From an uncultured Shinella sp. (GTDB lineage: Bacteria; Pseudomonadota; Alphaproteobacteria; Rhizobiales; Rhizobiaceae), in NCBI RefSeq assembly GCF_946479415.1, contig NZ_CAMLFY010000066.1, positions 1 to 24,223 of the forward strand: a stretch of 24,223 nt of DNA, in the 5' to 3' direction. The stretch's first letter is position 1, and each line of letters starts with the position of its first letter. This document shows positions 1 through 9,069 of this stretch, piece by piece. The notes below the pieces were generated by a model. That model was given only the letters and a program-made list of their open reading frames with translations, was not told the origin of the DNA and ran no database searches. Both the position numbers and the translations under genes were made by a program.

Positions 1-1829
<1,829 letters not shown>

Positions 1830-1845
<16 letters not shown>

Positions 1846-2480
1846 CGTTCTTCCGCCCAGGGATCGCCGCGCATGTGATAGCCGTTGCGCTCCCAGAACC
1901 CGGCCTGGTCGCCGGGCAGGAAATCGATGCGCGTCAGCCACTTGGCGCTTTTCCAGAAATAGAGATGCGGCACGACGAGGCGCATCGGCCCGCCATGTTC
2001 GGCGGAGATCGGCTTGCCCTCCCAATGGGTGGCGAGGATGGCGTCCTCGGCGGCGAAATCGGCCAGCGGCAGGTTGGTCGTGTAGCCGTCATAGCTGGTC
2101 AGCATCACGAAATTCGCTTCCGGCCGGGGCATCACCAGATCAAGCAGGTCTCGCGTGGAAACGCCTTCCCAGCGGTTGTCATAGCGCGACCAGGTCGTCA
2201 CGCAGTGGATGTCGGACAATTTCTGGCTCTGCGGCAAGGCGAGAAAGTCCGTCCAGCCAAAGGAAACGGGATTTTCCGCGCCGCCCTTCACATCGAGCCG
2301 CCAGTTTTCCGGGCGGATGACGGGCTGCTGGCCGAGATCGAGCACGGGCCAGTTCGTCACCAGATGCTGGCCGGGCGGCAGGCGATCGGTTTCCGGCCGG
2401 GTGATGCGGCCGGTGAGGAATTTTCCCTGGTCGGCCCATTGGCGCTTGGTGCGGGTGAGCTTGCTCTCGTCGTCGCGCAT
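1830..2480 (-). CDS. Sulfite oxidase-like molybdopterin oxidoreductase
   Basis: This is a 216-residue protein of the oxidoreductase molybdopterin-binding family (COG2041, YuiH-like sulfite oxidase fold). The core motif DIHCVTTWSRYDNRWEGV carries the conserved cysteine (Cys93) that ligates molybdenum in this family. HGGPMRLVVPHLYFWKSAKW near residues 163-182 is the second conserved block. There is no Tat or Sec signal peptide and no C-terminal dimerisation domain, so it is a short, probably cytoplasmic version unlike MsrP. The physiological substrate is unknown. The start is the ATG at 2478-2480, with AGGAGG directly upstream on the minus strand; the frame stays open upstream but lacks support. 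It sits between pobR and pcaR, which may be accidental or may indicate co-transcription downstream of pcaR (55-bp gap). Confidence 0.88.
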
Positions 2481-2535
2481 GGCGGCCTCCTGTTGCAGTG
2501 CAAAAGGTGGGGGCCGCGCCTGCGGTCTGTCAAGA

Positions 2536-3291
2536 TCAGGCGAGCAGCGGCCGCAGCGCCGCCTGCACCGCGCGCATCGCCGGCAGGTAGCGCTCGACCA
2601 TTTCCTCTGCGGCGGCATGGGCGGCCGGCGCGCCGATATTGAGCGCTGCGACCGTGCGGCCACGGGCGTTTTCCAAGGGCACGGCGATGGAGCGCAGGCC
2701 GATCTCGAGTTCCTGGTCGATCAGGGCGTAACCCTGTTTGCGGACCTTCGAGAGTTCCTCCAGCAGCGCGTCGGGGTCGGTCTTGGTGAAGGGCGTGTTG
2801 GCCTTGCGGTCGGAGGCCTCGATGATGGTGCGGGCTTCGGCCTCGGGCAGGGCTGCGAGCAGAACGCGGCCCATGGAGGCGCAATAGGCCGGCAGGCGCG
2901 AGCCGGCCATCAGGCTGATCGACATGACACGTTTCTGCGCGGCGCGGGCGATGTAGACAATATCGGTGCCATCGAGCACCGAGGCGGACGCGCTCTGGCC
3001 GACCGTTTCGGAGAGCTGGTCGAGAAACGGCTGGATAAGCCGCGGCAGCGGGGTCGCCGAGAGATAGGCATGGCCGAGCCGCAGGATTTTCGGCGTCAGC
3101 TCGAAGAATTTTCCGTCATAGGCGGCGTAGCCGAGTTCGGCGAGGGTGAGCAGGCATCGCCGCGCCGTCGCCCGGTCGAGGCCGGTTTCTCTTGCAATGT
3201 CGGTAATGGTGAGGCGCGGCTTCGTCTCGCCGAAAGCCTCGATGACCCGCAGGCCCTTGGCGAAGCCGCCGATGAAGTCCGTTTCCCGCAT
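2536..3291 (-). CDS. pcaR: IclR-family regulator of the beta-ketoadipate pathway
   Basis: This is a 251-residue IclR-family transcription factor. An N-terminal winged HTH (residues ~12-65) includes LTITDIARETGLDRATARRC. The IclR effector domain follows, with the typical YIARAAQKRVMSISLMAGSR and YCASMGRVLLAALP segments and the RSIAVPLENARGRTVAALNI block. Adjacency to divergent pcaIJF identifies it as PcaR, which in rhizobia controls pcaIJF in response to beta-ketoadipate; the effector assignment is from family knowledge. I chose the ATG at 3289-3291 because it begins at the canonical N-terminus. The frame continues upstream through a palindromic repeat as meaningless sequence. The predicted promoter lies near 3436-3464, giving a leader of about 138 nt that contains the repeat pair at 3325-3400. 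Confidence 0.92.
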   Translation of the reverse strand: MRETDFIGGFAKGLRVIEAFGETKPRLTITDIARETGLDRATARRCLLTLAELGYAAYDGKFFELTPKILRLGHAYLSATPLPRLIQPFLDQLSETVGQSASASVLDGTDIVYIARAAQKRVMSISLMAGSRLPAYCASMGRVLLAALPEAEARTIIEASDRKANTPFTKTDPDALLEELSKVRKQGYALIDQELEIGLRSIAVPLENARGRTVAALNIGAPAAHAAAEEMVERYLPAMRAVQAALRPLLA

Positions 3292-3324
3292 GGTTGTTCC
3301 CTTCCCGATCGCGACCTCTCCTCC

Positions 3325-3400
3325 GTCATCCTCGGCCTTGAGCCGAGGATCCACGCGGCACCCGCGACGGGCGGATGCTCGGGTCAAGCCCGAGCATGAC
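3325..3400. repeat. Paired palindromic intergenic repeat (two inverted hairpin units)
   Basis: Two similar palindromic units face each other. Unit 1 (3325-3353) contains stem ATCCTCGG/CCGAGGAT (3328-3335 with 3343-3350). Unit 2 (3374-3400) contains stem ATGCTCGGG/CCCGAGCAT (3375-3383 with 3389-3397). The reverse complement of unit 2 matches unit 1 closely (GTCATGCTCGGGCTTGA against GTCATCCTCGGCCTTGA). GTCAT...CTCGGGCTTG palindromes of this type are widespread in alphaproteobacterial intergenic regions, probably as non-autonomous elements. It lies in the predicted pcaR 5' leader. Confidence 0.8.
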
Positions 3401-3429
3401 GAAGGAGAGAGTAGTGCGCTCCAGTAGAT

Positions 3430-3484
3430 CAATCCATTTTGTGCGTATATTGAACAAAAGTCAAATAACGCACAAAATGGATTG
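3430..3484. promoter_or_regulatory. Divergent pcaR/pcaI promoters inside a perfect 17-bp inverted repeat
   Basis: Left arm CAATCCATTTTGTGCGT (3430-3446) and right arm ACGCACAAAATGGATTG (3468-3484) are perfect inverted repeats around a 21-bp AT-rich spacer. On the plus strand TTGAAC (3450-3455), 17 bp and CAAAAT (3473-3478) read as a promoter for pcaI. On the minus strand TTGACT (complement of 3459-3464), 17 bp and CAAAAT (complement of 3436-3441) read as a promoter for pcaR. Each -10 lies within an arm. I infer that the arms are the PcaR operator. The -10 hexamers match the consensus at only four of six positions. Confidence 0.72.
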
Positions 3485-3534
3485 CCGCTTTTCTCCGTCG
3501 GATTTACCTCTCTTGCCGATATCGGGAGATTGGC

Positions 3535-4242
3535 ATGGACAAGAGCATCTCAAGTCTGGCGGAAGCGGTAGCGGGCATCGGCGATGGGGCGACGGTGATG
3601 ATCGGCGGGTTCGGCGGCTCCGGCGCGCCGATCGAGCTGATCCACGCGCTGATCGACACGGGGGCGAAGGACCTAACGATCATCAACAACAATGCCGGCA
3701 ATGGACGCGTCGGGATCGCTGCGATGATCGATGCGGGGCGGGTGCGCAAGATGATCTGCTCCTTCCCGCGTTCCTCCGATCCGCGCGCCTTCACGGAAAG
3801 TTATCTGGCAGGGAAGATCGCGCTGGAACTGGTGCCGCAGGGCACGCTGGCCGAGCGCATTCGCGCCGGGGGTGCGGGCATTCCCGCCTTCTACACGCCG
3901 ACGGGTTTTGGAACGGAGCTCGCCGAGGGCAAGCCGGTCGCGGAATTCGATGGCCGCATGTATGTGCAGGAACGCTGGCTGAAGGCGGATTTCGCGCTGA
4001 TCAAGGCGCATGTGGGGGATACGCACGGCAATCTCACCTACAACAAGGCCGCCCGCAATTTCAGCCCGCTGATGTGCATGGCGGCGGCAAAGACCATCGT
4101 GCAGGTCTCCCGGCTGGTGCCGCCGGGTGGCATCGATCCCGAACAGGTCGTCACGCCGGGCATCTTCGTCGACCAGATCATCGAAGTCGCCGATCCCGGC
4201 CAGGAAGAAGCGCTGATCCGCGCAGGAGTGGCCTACGCATGA
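3535..4242 (+). CDS. pcaI: 3-oxoadipate CoA-transferase subunit A
   Basis: This is the alpha subunit (235 residues) of 3-oxoadipate:succinyl-CoA transferase. With PcaJ it moves CoA from succinyl-CoA to beta-ketoadipate, the penultimate step of the pathway. It has the class I CoA-transferase alpha fold: MIGGFGGSGAPIELIHALI near residues 22-40 is the glycine-rich CoA-binding region, followed by TIINNNAGNGRVGIAAMI and later FALIKAHVGDTHGNLTYNKAARNFSPLM. The start is the ATG at 3535 with GGGAG at 3524-3528. The stop overlaps the pcaJ start by 4 bp (ATGA), so the two subunits are translationally coupled. It is the first gene of pcaIJF and is expected to be repressed or activated by PcaR bound at the upstream inverted repeat. 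Confidence 0.95.
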   Translation: MDKSISSLAEAVAGIGDGATVMIGGFGGSGAPIELIHALIDTGAKDLTIINNNAGNGRVGIAAMIDAGRVRKMICSFPRSSDPRAFTESYLAGKIALELVPQGTLAERIRAGGAGIPAFYTPTGFGTELAEGKPVAEFDGRMYVQERWLKADFALIKAHVGDTHGNLTYNKAARNFSPLMCMAAAKTIVQVSRLVPPGGIDPEQVVTPGIFVDQIIEVADPGQEEALIRAGVAYA

Positions 4243-4928
4243 CCGTCGACACACGCGAAGATATCAAGCTTTCCAACGCCCAGATCGCCTGGCGCGCGGC
4301 GCAGGACATTGCCGATGGCGCCTATGTGAACCTCGGCATCGGCTTTCCCGAGATGGTGGCGCGCTATCAGCCCCAGGGGCGCGAGGCGATCTTTCACACG
4401 GAAAACGGCATTTTGGATTTCGGCGAGGCGCCGCCGCCGGGTGAAGAGGACTGGGACCTGATCAATGCCGGCAAGAAGGCCGTCACGCTGAAGCCGGGCT
4501 CGGCCTTCTTCCACCATGCCGACAGTTTTGCCATGGTGCGCGGCGGCCATCTCGATGTGGCGATCCTCGGTGCCTATCAGGTGGCGGAGAACGGCGATCT
4601 CGCGAATTGGCGCGTCGGCTCCAAGGGTGTTCCGGCGGTCGGGGGGGCGATGGATCTGGTGCATGGCGCAAAATCGGTGGTCGTCATCACCGAACATGTC
4701 ACCAAGAACGGCGAGCCGAAGCTCGTCGAGCGCTGCAGCTTTCCGCTGACCGGTGTCGGCTGCATCACCCGCATCTATACCAGCCATGCCGTGATCGACG
4801 TGTCGGGCGGCCGCTTCGTGCTGCGCGAAAAGCTTGAAGGCATGACGGTCGAGGAATTGCAGGCTATGACGGGCGCGACGCTGCATATCGACGGCCCCGT
4901 CGCCGACCTCGTCGTGCCGGAACTCTGA
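4239..4928 (+). CDS. pcaJ: 3-oxoadipate CoA-transferase subunit B
   Basis: This is the beta subunit (229 residues) of the PcaIJ transferase. It carries the catalytic glutamate in the HTENGILDFGE motif (class I CoA-transferase ENG signature, around residue 52), which forms the glutamyl-CoA thioester intermediate in the family. The segments YVNLGIGFPEMVARY near the N-terminus and VVVITEHVTKNGEPKLV in the middle are family-typical. The start at 4239 overlaps the pcaI stop as ATGA. The upstream AGGAG at 4224-4228 inside pcaI serves as Shine-Dalgarno. pcaF starts 9 bp downstream. The length is normal and I see no missing catalytic elements. Confidence 0.95.
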   Translation: MTVDTREDIKLSNAQIAWRAAQDIADGAYVNLGIGFPEMVARYQPQGREAIFHTENGILDFGEAPPPGEEDWDLINAGKKAVTLKPGSAFFHHADSFAMVRGGHLDVAILGAYQVAENGDLANWRVGSKGVPAVGGAMDLVHGAKSVVVITEHVTKNGEPKLVERCSFPLTGVGCITRIYTSHAVIDVSGGRFVLREKLEGMTVEELQAMTGATLHIDGPVADLVVPEL

Positions 4929-4937
4929 GGAAGAAGC

Positions 4938-6143
4938 ATGTCTGACGCCTATATCTGCGACTATATCCGCACGCCCATCGGCCGTTTCGGCGGTTCGCTC
5001 TCGTCCGTGCGCGCCGATGATCTCGGTGCCATCCCGCTGAAGGCCCTGATGGCCAGGAATACCGGCATCGATTGGGAGGCGGTCGACGACGTGATCTACG
5101 GCTGCGCCAACCAGGCGGGCGAGGACAACCGGAACGTCGCGCGCATGTCGTCGCTGCTGGCAGGCCTTCCCGTCTCGGTCTCGGGCACGACGATCAACCG
5201 GCTCTGCGGCTCGGGCATGGATGCCGTCATCGCCGCCGCCCGCGCCATCAAGGCCGGCGAGGCGGAGCTGATGATCGCGGGCGGCGTGGAAAGCATGAGC
5301 CGCGCGCCTTTCGTCATGCCCAAGGCGGAGACGGCCTTTTCGCGGAGTGCGGAAATCCACGACACGACGATCGGCTGGCGCTTCATCAATCCCGTGATGA
5401 AGACGCAATACGGCGTGGATTCCATGCCGGAGACCGGCGAGAACGTCGCCGAAGACTTCAAGGTGTCGCGCGAGGATCAGGACGCCTTTGCCGTTCGTTC
5501 GCAGGCCAAGGCGGCTGCGGCGCAGGCGAATGGCCGTCTGGCCAAGGAAATCACGCCCGTCACCATTGCGCAGCGCAAGGGCGATCCGGTCGTGGTGGAG
5601 AAGGACGAACATCCGCGCGCGACGACCATGGAAGCGCTCGCCAAGCTCGGCACGCCCTTCAAGAAGGAGGGCGGCACGGTGACGGCGGGCAATGCCTCGG
5701 GTGTCAATGACGGCGCGGCGGCGCTGATCATCGCCTCGGAAGCGGCGGTGAAGAAATACGGCCTGACGCCCATCGCCCGCATTCTCGGCGGCGCCATGGC
5801 GGGCGTGCCGCCGCGCATCATGGGCATCGGCCCGGTTTATGCCACGCAGCGCCTGTGCGCCCGGCTCGGTCTCAAGCCCGCCGACTTCGACGTGGTCGAA
5901 CTCAACGAGGCCTTCGCCTCGCAGGGCCTCGCCACGCTGCGCGAACTCGGCATTGCCGACGATGCCGCGCAGGTGAACCCGAACGGCGGCGCCATCGCGC
6001 TCGGCCATCCGCTCGGCATGTCCGGTGCGCGCATCACCGGGACGGCGGCGCTGGAATTGCAGCTCTCCGGCGGCAAGCGCTCGCTTTCGACCATGTGCAT
6101 CGGTGTCGGCCAGGGCATTGCCGTGGCGTTGGAACGGGTCTGA
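4938..6143 (+). CDS. pcaF: 3-oxoadipyl-CoA thiolase
   Basis: This is a 401-residue thiolase that cleaves beta-ketoadipyl-CoA with CoA to acetyl-CoA and succinyl-CoA, the last step of protocatechuate catabolism. The acylated nucleophile is Cys90 in [13 protein letters not shown]. His357 in [10 protein letters not shown] and Cys387 in [10 protein letters not shown] complete the thiolase catalytic set. NEAFASQG and the [16 protein letters not shown] block are also family signatures. The start ATG at 4938 has a GAGGAAG Shine-Dalgarno (4927-4933). It is the last gene of pcaIJF. Downstream is a GC-rich hairpin at 6213-6235 that may end transcription. Confidence 0.96.
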   Translation: MSDAYICDYIRTPIGRFGGSLSSVRADDLGAIPLKALMARNTGIDWEAVDDVIYGCANQAGEDNRNVARMSSLLAGLPVSVSGTTINRLCGSGMDAVIAAARAIKAGEAELMIAGGVESMSRAPFVMPKAETAFSRSAEIHDTTIGWRFINPVMKTQYGVDSMPETGENVAEDFKVSREDQDAFAVRSQAKAAAAQANGRLAKEITPVTIAQRKGDPVVVEKDEHPRATTMEALAKLGTPFKKEGGTVTAGNASGVNDGAAALIIASEAAVKKYGLTPIARILGGAMAGVPPRIMGIGPVYATQRLCARLGLKPADFDVVELNEAFASQGLATLRELGIADDAAQVNPNGGAIALGHPLGMSGARITGTAALELQLSGGKRSLSTMCIGVGQGIAVALERV

Positions 6144-6198
6144 TTGGAGCCTGCTCTTCACCCTCTCTCTGAGAGCGATAGGCTACCGCATATGGTTG

Positions 6199-6393
6199 AA
6201 AACCCCTCCCCACCCCTCCCCACAAGGGGGAGGGGCTTGAGCGTGCGGCACTTTCGCCGGCCAATGTCTCGGAAAGAGCTTGCTGCTAGCCTTTCCCCCC
6301 CTTGTGGGGGAGATGCCGGTAGGCAGAGAGGGTCTCCTATGCGATGGCCCTGCCTCAGGCGGGGAGCAGGTGGCCGGCAGGCCGGATGAGGGG
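6199..6393. repeat. Mosaic palindromic intergenic element (RIME-like), possible pcaF terminator
   Basis: The 333-bp gap between pcaF and ybaK is largely a mosaic of palindromes. A 9-bp stem CCCCTCCCC/GGGGAGGGG (6213-6221 with 6227-6235) comes first. A second CCCCC-TTGT-GGGGG hairpin (6297-6310) continues into GAGATGCCGGTAGGCAGAG. GCCTCAGGC (6352-6360) and a GGCCGGCAGGCCGGATGAGG end (6372-6391) follow. Modules of this wording (CCTTGTGGGGGAGATGCCGG, GGCCGGCAGGCCGGATGAG) are familiar from Rhizobiaceae intergenic mosaic elements. The first hairpin could terminate pcaIJF, although no clear U-tract follows (CTTGAG). Confidence 0.75.
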
Positions 6394-6476
6394 CTGTTGC
6401 CGCTGATCCGTTGACAGGACCGGCGCGCTCCGGCACCCATGCGGTCCGATAGTCTCGTTTCGATGACGGCCCGCTC

Positions 6477-6950
6477 ATGTCCAAGACCACCCGCGCCACC
6501 CAGGCCCTTGCCAAGGCCGGTGTTTCCTTCACCGTCCACACCTACGACTATGATCCGACCGCCGACCGCGTCGGCATCCAGGCCGCAGAGGCTTTGGGGG
6601 AGGATCCGGCGCGCGTGCTCAAGACGCTGATGGCGGAGGTGGATGGCAAGCCGGTCTGCGTCATCGTGCCCTCGGATTGCGAGGTCAGCATGAAGAAGCT
6701 CGCCAGCGCCTTCAAGGGCAAATCGGCCAATATGATGAAACCCGCCGATGCCGAGCGGCTCACCGGCTTCGTCGTCGGCGGCATCAGCCCGTTCGGGCAG
6801 AAGAAGCAGGTGCCGACGGCCGTCGAGGAGGCGGCGCTGGTGCATGAGGCCGTCTATATGAACGGCGGCCAGCGCGGCTTGCAGGTGCGGCTTGCGCCGC
6901 GTGATGCTTTAGCTGCGCTGAAGGCGATTTCCGCATCCGTCATCGCCTGA
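6477..6950 (+). CDS. ybaK: Cys-tRNA(Pro)/Cys-tRNA(Cys) deacylase, YbaK/EbsC type
   Basis: This is a 157-residue cytoplasmic trans-editing enzyme of the YbaK family. It hydrolyses Cys-tRNA(Pro) mischarged by ProRS, and is homologous to the ProRS INS domain. It aligns through its whole length with E. coli YbaK: FTVHTYDYDPTADRVG at the start, RVLKTLMAEVDGK with the conserved lysine (Lys49), KLASAFKGKSANMM, then the diagnostic VGGISPFGQKKQVPT loop and a C-terminal GGQRGLQVRLAP. The start is the ATG at 6477. The preceding bases carry only a weak Shine-Dalgarno, but no other in-frame start fits the family N-terminus. It is apparently a single gene, after a mosaic repeat and before the aminopeptidase gene. 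Confidence 0.93.
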   Translation: MSKTTRATQALAKAGVSFTVHTYDYDPTADRVGIQAAEALGEDPARVLKTLMAEVDGKPVCVIVPSDCEVSMKKLASAFKGKSANMMKPADAERLTGFVVGGISPFGQKKQVPTAVEEAALVHEAVYMNGGQRGLQVRLAPRDALAALKAISASVIA

Positions 6951-7018
6951 TTGCGCCTTCTCATTTGTTGCAGGGCACACTAAGTTTCATCCATCGATTT
7001 CAGAAAGACAGGTCTGTC

Positions 7019-8284
7019 ATGACATACCCCGCCAATTCCGCTGCCGCCGTCGATCCCGCAAAACTCGACAAGCTCGCCGAGGTCGCCGTGCGCGTCGGCC
7101 TGCAGCTTCAAAAGGGGCAGGACCTCGTGATGACGGCGCCGATTGCCGCACTGCCGCTCGCCCGCCTCATCACCGAGCACGCCTACAAGGCGGGAGCGGG
7201 CCTCGTCAGCACCTTCTATGCCGATGAGGAGGCGACGCTCGCCCGCTACCACAATGCGCCGGACGAAAGCTTCGACCGCGCCTCGGACTGGCTCTACGAG
7301 GGCATGGCCAAGGCTTATGCCAATGGCGCGGCGCGCCTCGCGATCGCCGGCGACAACCCGATGCTGCTCGCCAACGAGGACCCGGCCAAGGTCGCCCGCG
7401 CCAACAAGGCCAATTCCATGGCCTACAAGCCGGCGCTGGAGAAGATCGCCAATTTCGACATCAACTGGAACATCGTCTCCTATCCGAACCCGTCCTGGGC
7501 CAAGCAGGTATTCCCGAATGATCCGGAAGACGTGGCGGTCGAAAAGCTCGCCAATGCGATCTTCGCCGCCTCGCGCGTCGATGTCGCCGATCCCGTCGGG
7601 GCCTGGGCCGCGCACAATGCCGGCCTCGCCAAGCGCTCGGCCTGGCTGAACGGAGAGCGTTTCGCAGCGCTTCACTTCAAGGGTCCGGGCACTGATCTCA
7701 CGGTTGGTCTCGCCGACGGCCACGAATGGCATGGCGGCGCCTCCACCGCGAAGAACGGCATCACCTGCAATCCGAACATCCCGACGGAGGAAGTGTTCAC
7801 AACGCCGCATGCGCTGCGCGTCGAAGGCCATGTCTCCTCGACGAAGCCGCTGTCGCATCAGGGCACGCTGATCGACGATATCCAGGTTCGCTTCGAAGGC
7901 GGCCGGATCGTCGAGGCGAAGGCCTCGAAGGGCGAGGCGGTGCTGAACAAGGTGCTGGATACCGACGAGGGCGCGCGCCGACTCGGCGAAGTGGCGCTGG
8001 TGCCGCATTCCTCGCCGATCTCGGCGAGCGGCATCCTGTTCTACAACACGCTGTTCGACGAAAACGCCTCGTGCCACATCGCGCTCGGCCAGTGCTATTC
8101 CAAGTGCTTCCTCGACGGCGCAAACCTCTCGCCGGAACAGATCCGCGCGCAGGGCGGCAATGAAAGCCTTGTTCACATCGACTGGATGATCGGCTCCGAC
8201 AAGGTGGATATCGACGGTATCCGCGATGACGGCAGCCGTGTGCCCGTCATGCGCGGCGGCGAGTGGGCCGGCGAGCGCACATGA
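7019..8284 (+). CDS. M29-family metallo-aminopeptidase
   Basis: This is a 421-residue aminopeptidase of the AmpS/AmpT/PepS (M29) family, a cytoplasmic two-metal enzyme that removes N-terminal residues from peptides. The expected metal and catalytic residues are visible: Glu258 in NIPTEEVFT, Glu324 in RRLGEVALVP, His353 and Tyr360 in DENASCHIALGQCY, and His387/Asp389 in VHIDWMIGS. I chose the ATG at 7019 because an AAAGACAGG-type Shine-Dalgarno precedes it and the N-terminus then matches the family. An in-frame ATG at 6965 would add 18 residues without support. The stop overlaps the start of the following ProC-like gene as ATGA, so the two are translationally coupled. Confidence 0.93.
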   Translation: MTYPANSAAAVDPAKLDKLAEVAVRVGLQLQKGQDLVMTAPIAALPLARLITEHAYKAGAGLVSTFYADEEATLARYHNAPDESFDRASDWLYEGMAKAYANGAARLAIAGDNPMLLANEDPAKVARANKANSMAYKPALEKIANFDINWNIVSYPNPSWAKQVFPNDPEDVAVEKLANAIFAASRVDVADPVGAWAAHNAGLAKRSAWLNGERFAALHFKGPGTDLTVGLADGHEWHGGASTAKNGITCNPNIPTEEVFTTPHALRVEGHVSSTKPLSHQGTLIDDIQVRFEGGRIVEAKASKGEAVLNKVLDTDEGARRLGEVALVPHSSPISASGILFYNTLFDENASCHIALGQCYSKCFLDGANLSPEQIRAQGGNESLVHIDWMIGSDKVDIDGIRDDGSRVPVMRGGEWAGERT

Positions 8285-9069
8285 CGCATCTCGGGGCGAT
8301 CGGCGGCGGTGGGTGGCTGGCCGGGGCCTTGCTCCGGCCGGTTCTGGCCGACCGTATCGTCAAGCCCGCCGATCTCGTCCTGTCCTCGCGCTCCGGCAAT
8401 ATTTCGGGCTTCGAGGCCTGGCCGGGCGTGCATATGACGACGGACAATGCGATCCTGGTCGATGCCTCCGACGTCATTCTCCTTTCCATCCGCCCGGCCG
8501 ATATCGAGGAACTCGAACTGGATCTGCGGGGCCGCTTCGTGATCTCCGTCATGGCCGGCGTGACGGTGGAGGAGATCACCGAGCGTTTTGGCGCGCAGCG
8601 CATCGTGCGGGCGATGCCCAATGCCTGCGCCGAGCAGCGGCTATCCTTCACGCCATGGTTTGCAACGCGCGATGTGCGCAAATCCGAGCTGGATTTCGCG
8701 CGGCGGTTCTTTGCCGCCTCGGGCCGTGCGCATATCATCGGCGACGAACACGAGCTCGATTATTTCACCGCACTCACCGGCTCGGGCGCGGCTTTTCCGG
8801 CCTTGATGGCGGATGCGATGATCCGCCATGCCATCGAATCCGGCATCGACCCTGATACCGCCGATATCGCGGTGCGTCAGCTTTTCCTGGGGGCTGCGAC
8901 GCAGATGGCGAGCCTCACCCAGACGCCCGCCGATATCGTCGAGCTCTTCATGGAATATCGCGGCACGACGGCGGCCGGCCTTTCCGCCATGGTGGAGGCC
9001 GATCTTGCCCATGCCGTCTTCAAAGGCTTGACGGCCGCACGGCGCAAAGCGCTGTACCGCGCGGATTGA
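8281..9069 (+). CDS. Pyrroline-5-carboxylate reductase-like dehydrogenase (ProC family)
   Basis: This is a 262-residue NAD(P)-dependent reductase of the ProC superfamily. It shows a Rossmann glycine motif near the N-terminus (GAIGGGGWLAGALL), VILLSIRPADIEEL, VISVMAGVTVEEI, RAMPNACAEQ, the LTGSGAAFPALMADAM segment that begins the dimerisation domain, and EYRGTTAAGLSAM. The equivalents of the P5CR GSGPAY and PGGTTxxGL motifs are present but altered (GSGAAF, YRGTTAAGL). It could therefore be a paralogue acting on a related imine (ornithine- or lysine-derived) and not the main proline-biosynthetic enzyme. The start ATG at 8281 overlaps the aminopeptidase stop. Coupling to a peptidase suggests a role in peptide/amino-acid salvage. 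Its 3' end overlaps the convergent exporter gene by 50 bp. Confidence 0.85.
   Translation: MTHLGAIGGGGWLAGALLRPVLADRIVKPADLVLSSRSGNISGFEAWPGVHMTTDNAILVDASDVILLSIRPADIEELELDLRGRFVISVMAGVTVEEITERFGAQRIVRAMPNACAEQRLSFTPWFATRDVRKSELDFARRFFAASGRAHIIGDEHELDYFTALTGSGAAFPALMADAMIRHAIESGIDPDTADIAVRQLFLGAATQMASLTQTPADIVELFMEYRGTTAAGLSAMVEADLAHAVFKGLTAARRKALYRAD

Noticed and set aside
4233..6161. A 642-codon open frame on the minus strand opposite pcaJ and pcaF
   Set aside because: It is Arg/His/Ala-rich antisense to two certain genes, matches no family, and results from high GC third-position bias.
6144..6476. CRISPR-like repeats between pcaF and ybaK
   Set aside because: The palindromes differ from one another, are unevenly spaced and have no spacer structure; they are mosaic intergenic repeats.
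6980..8176. A 398-codon minus-strand frame opposite the aminopeptidase gene
   Set aside because: It is a composition shadow of a gene with intact catalytic motifs and shows no recognisable domains.
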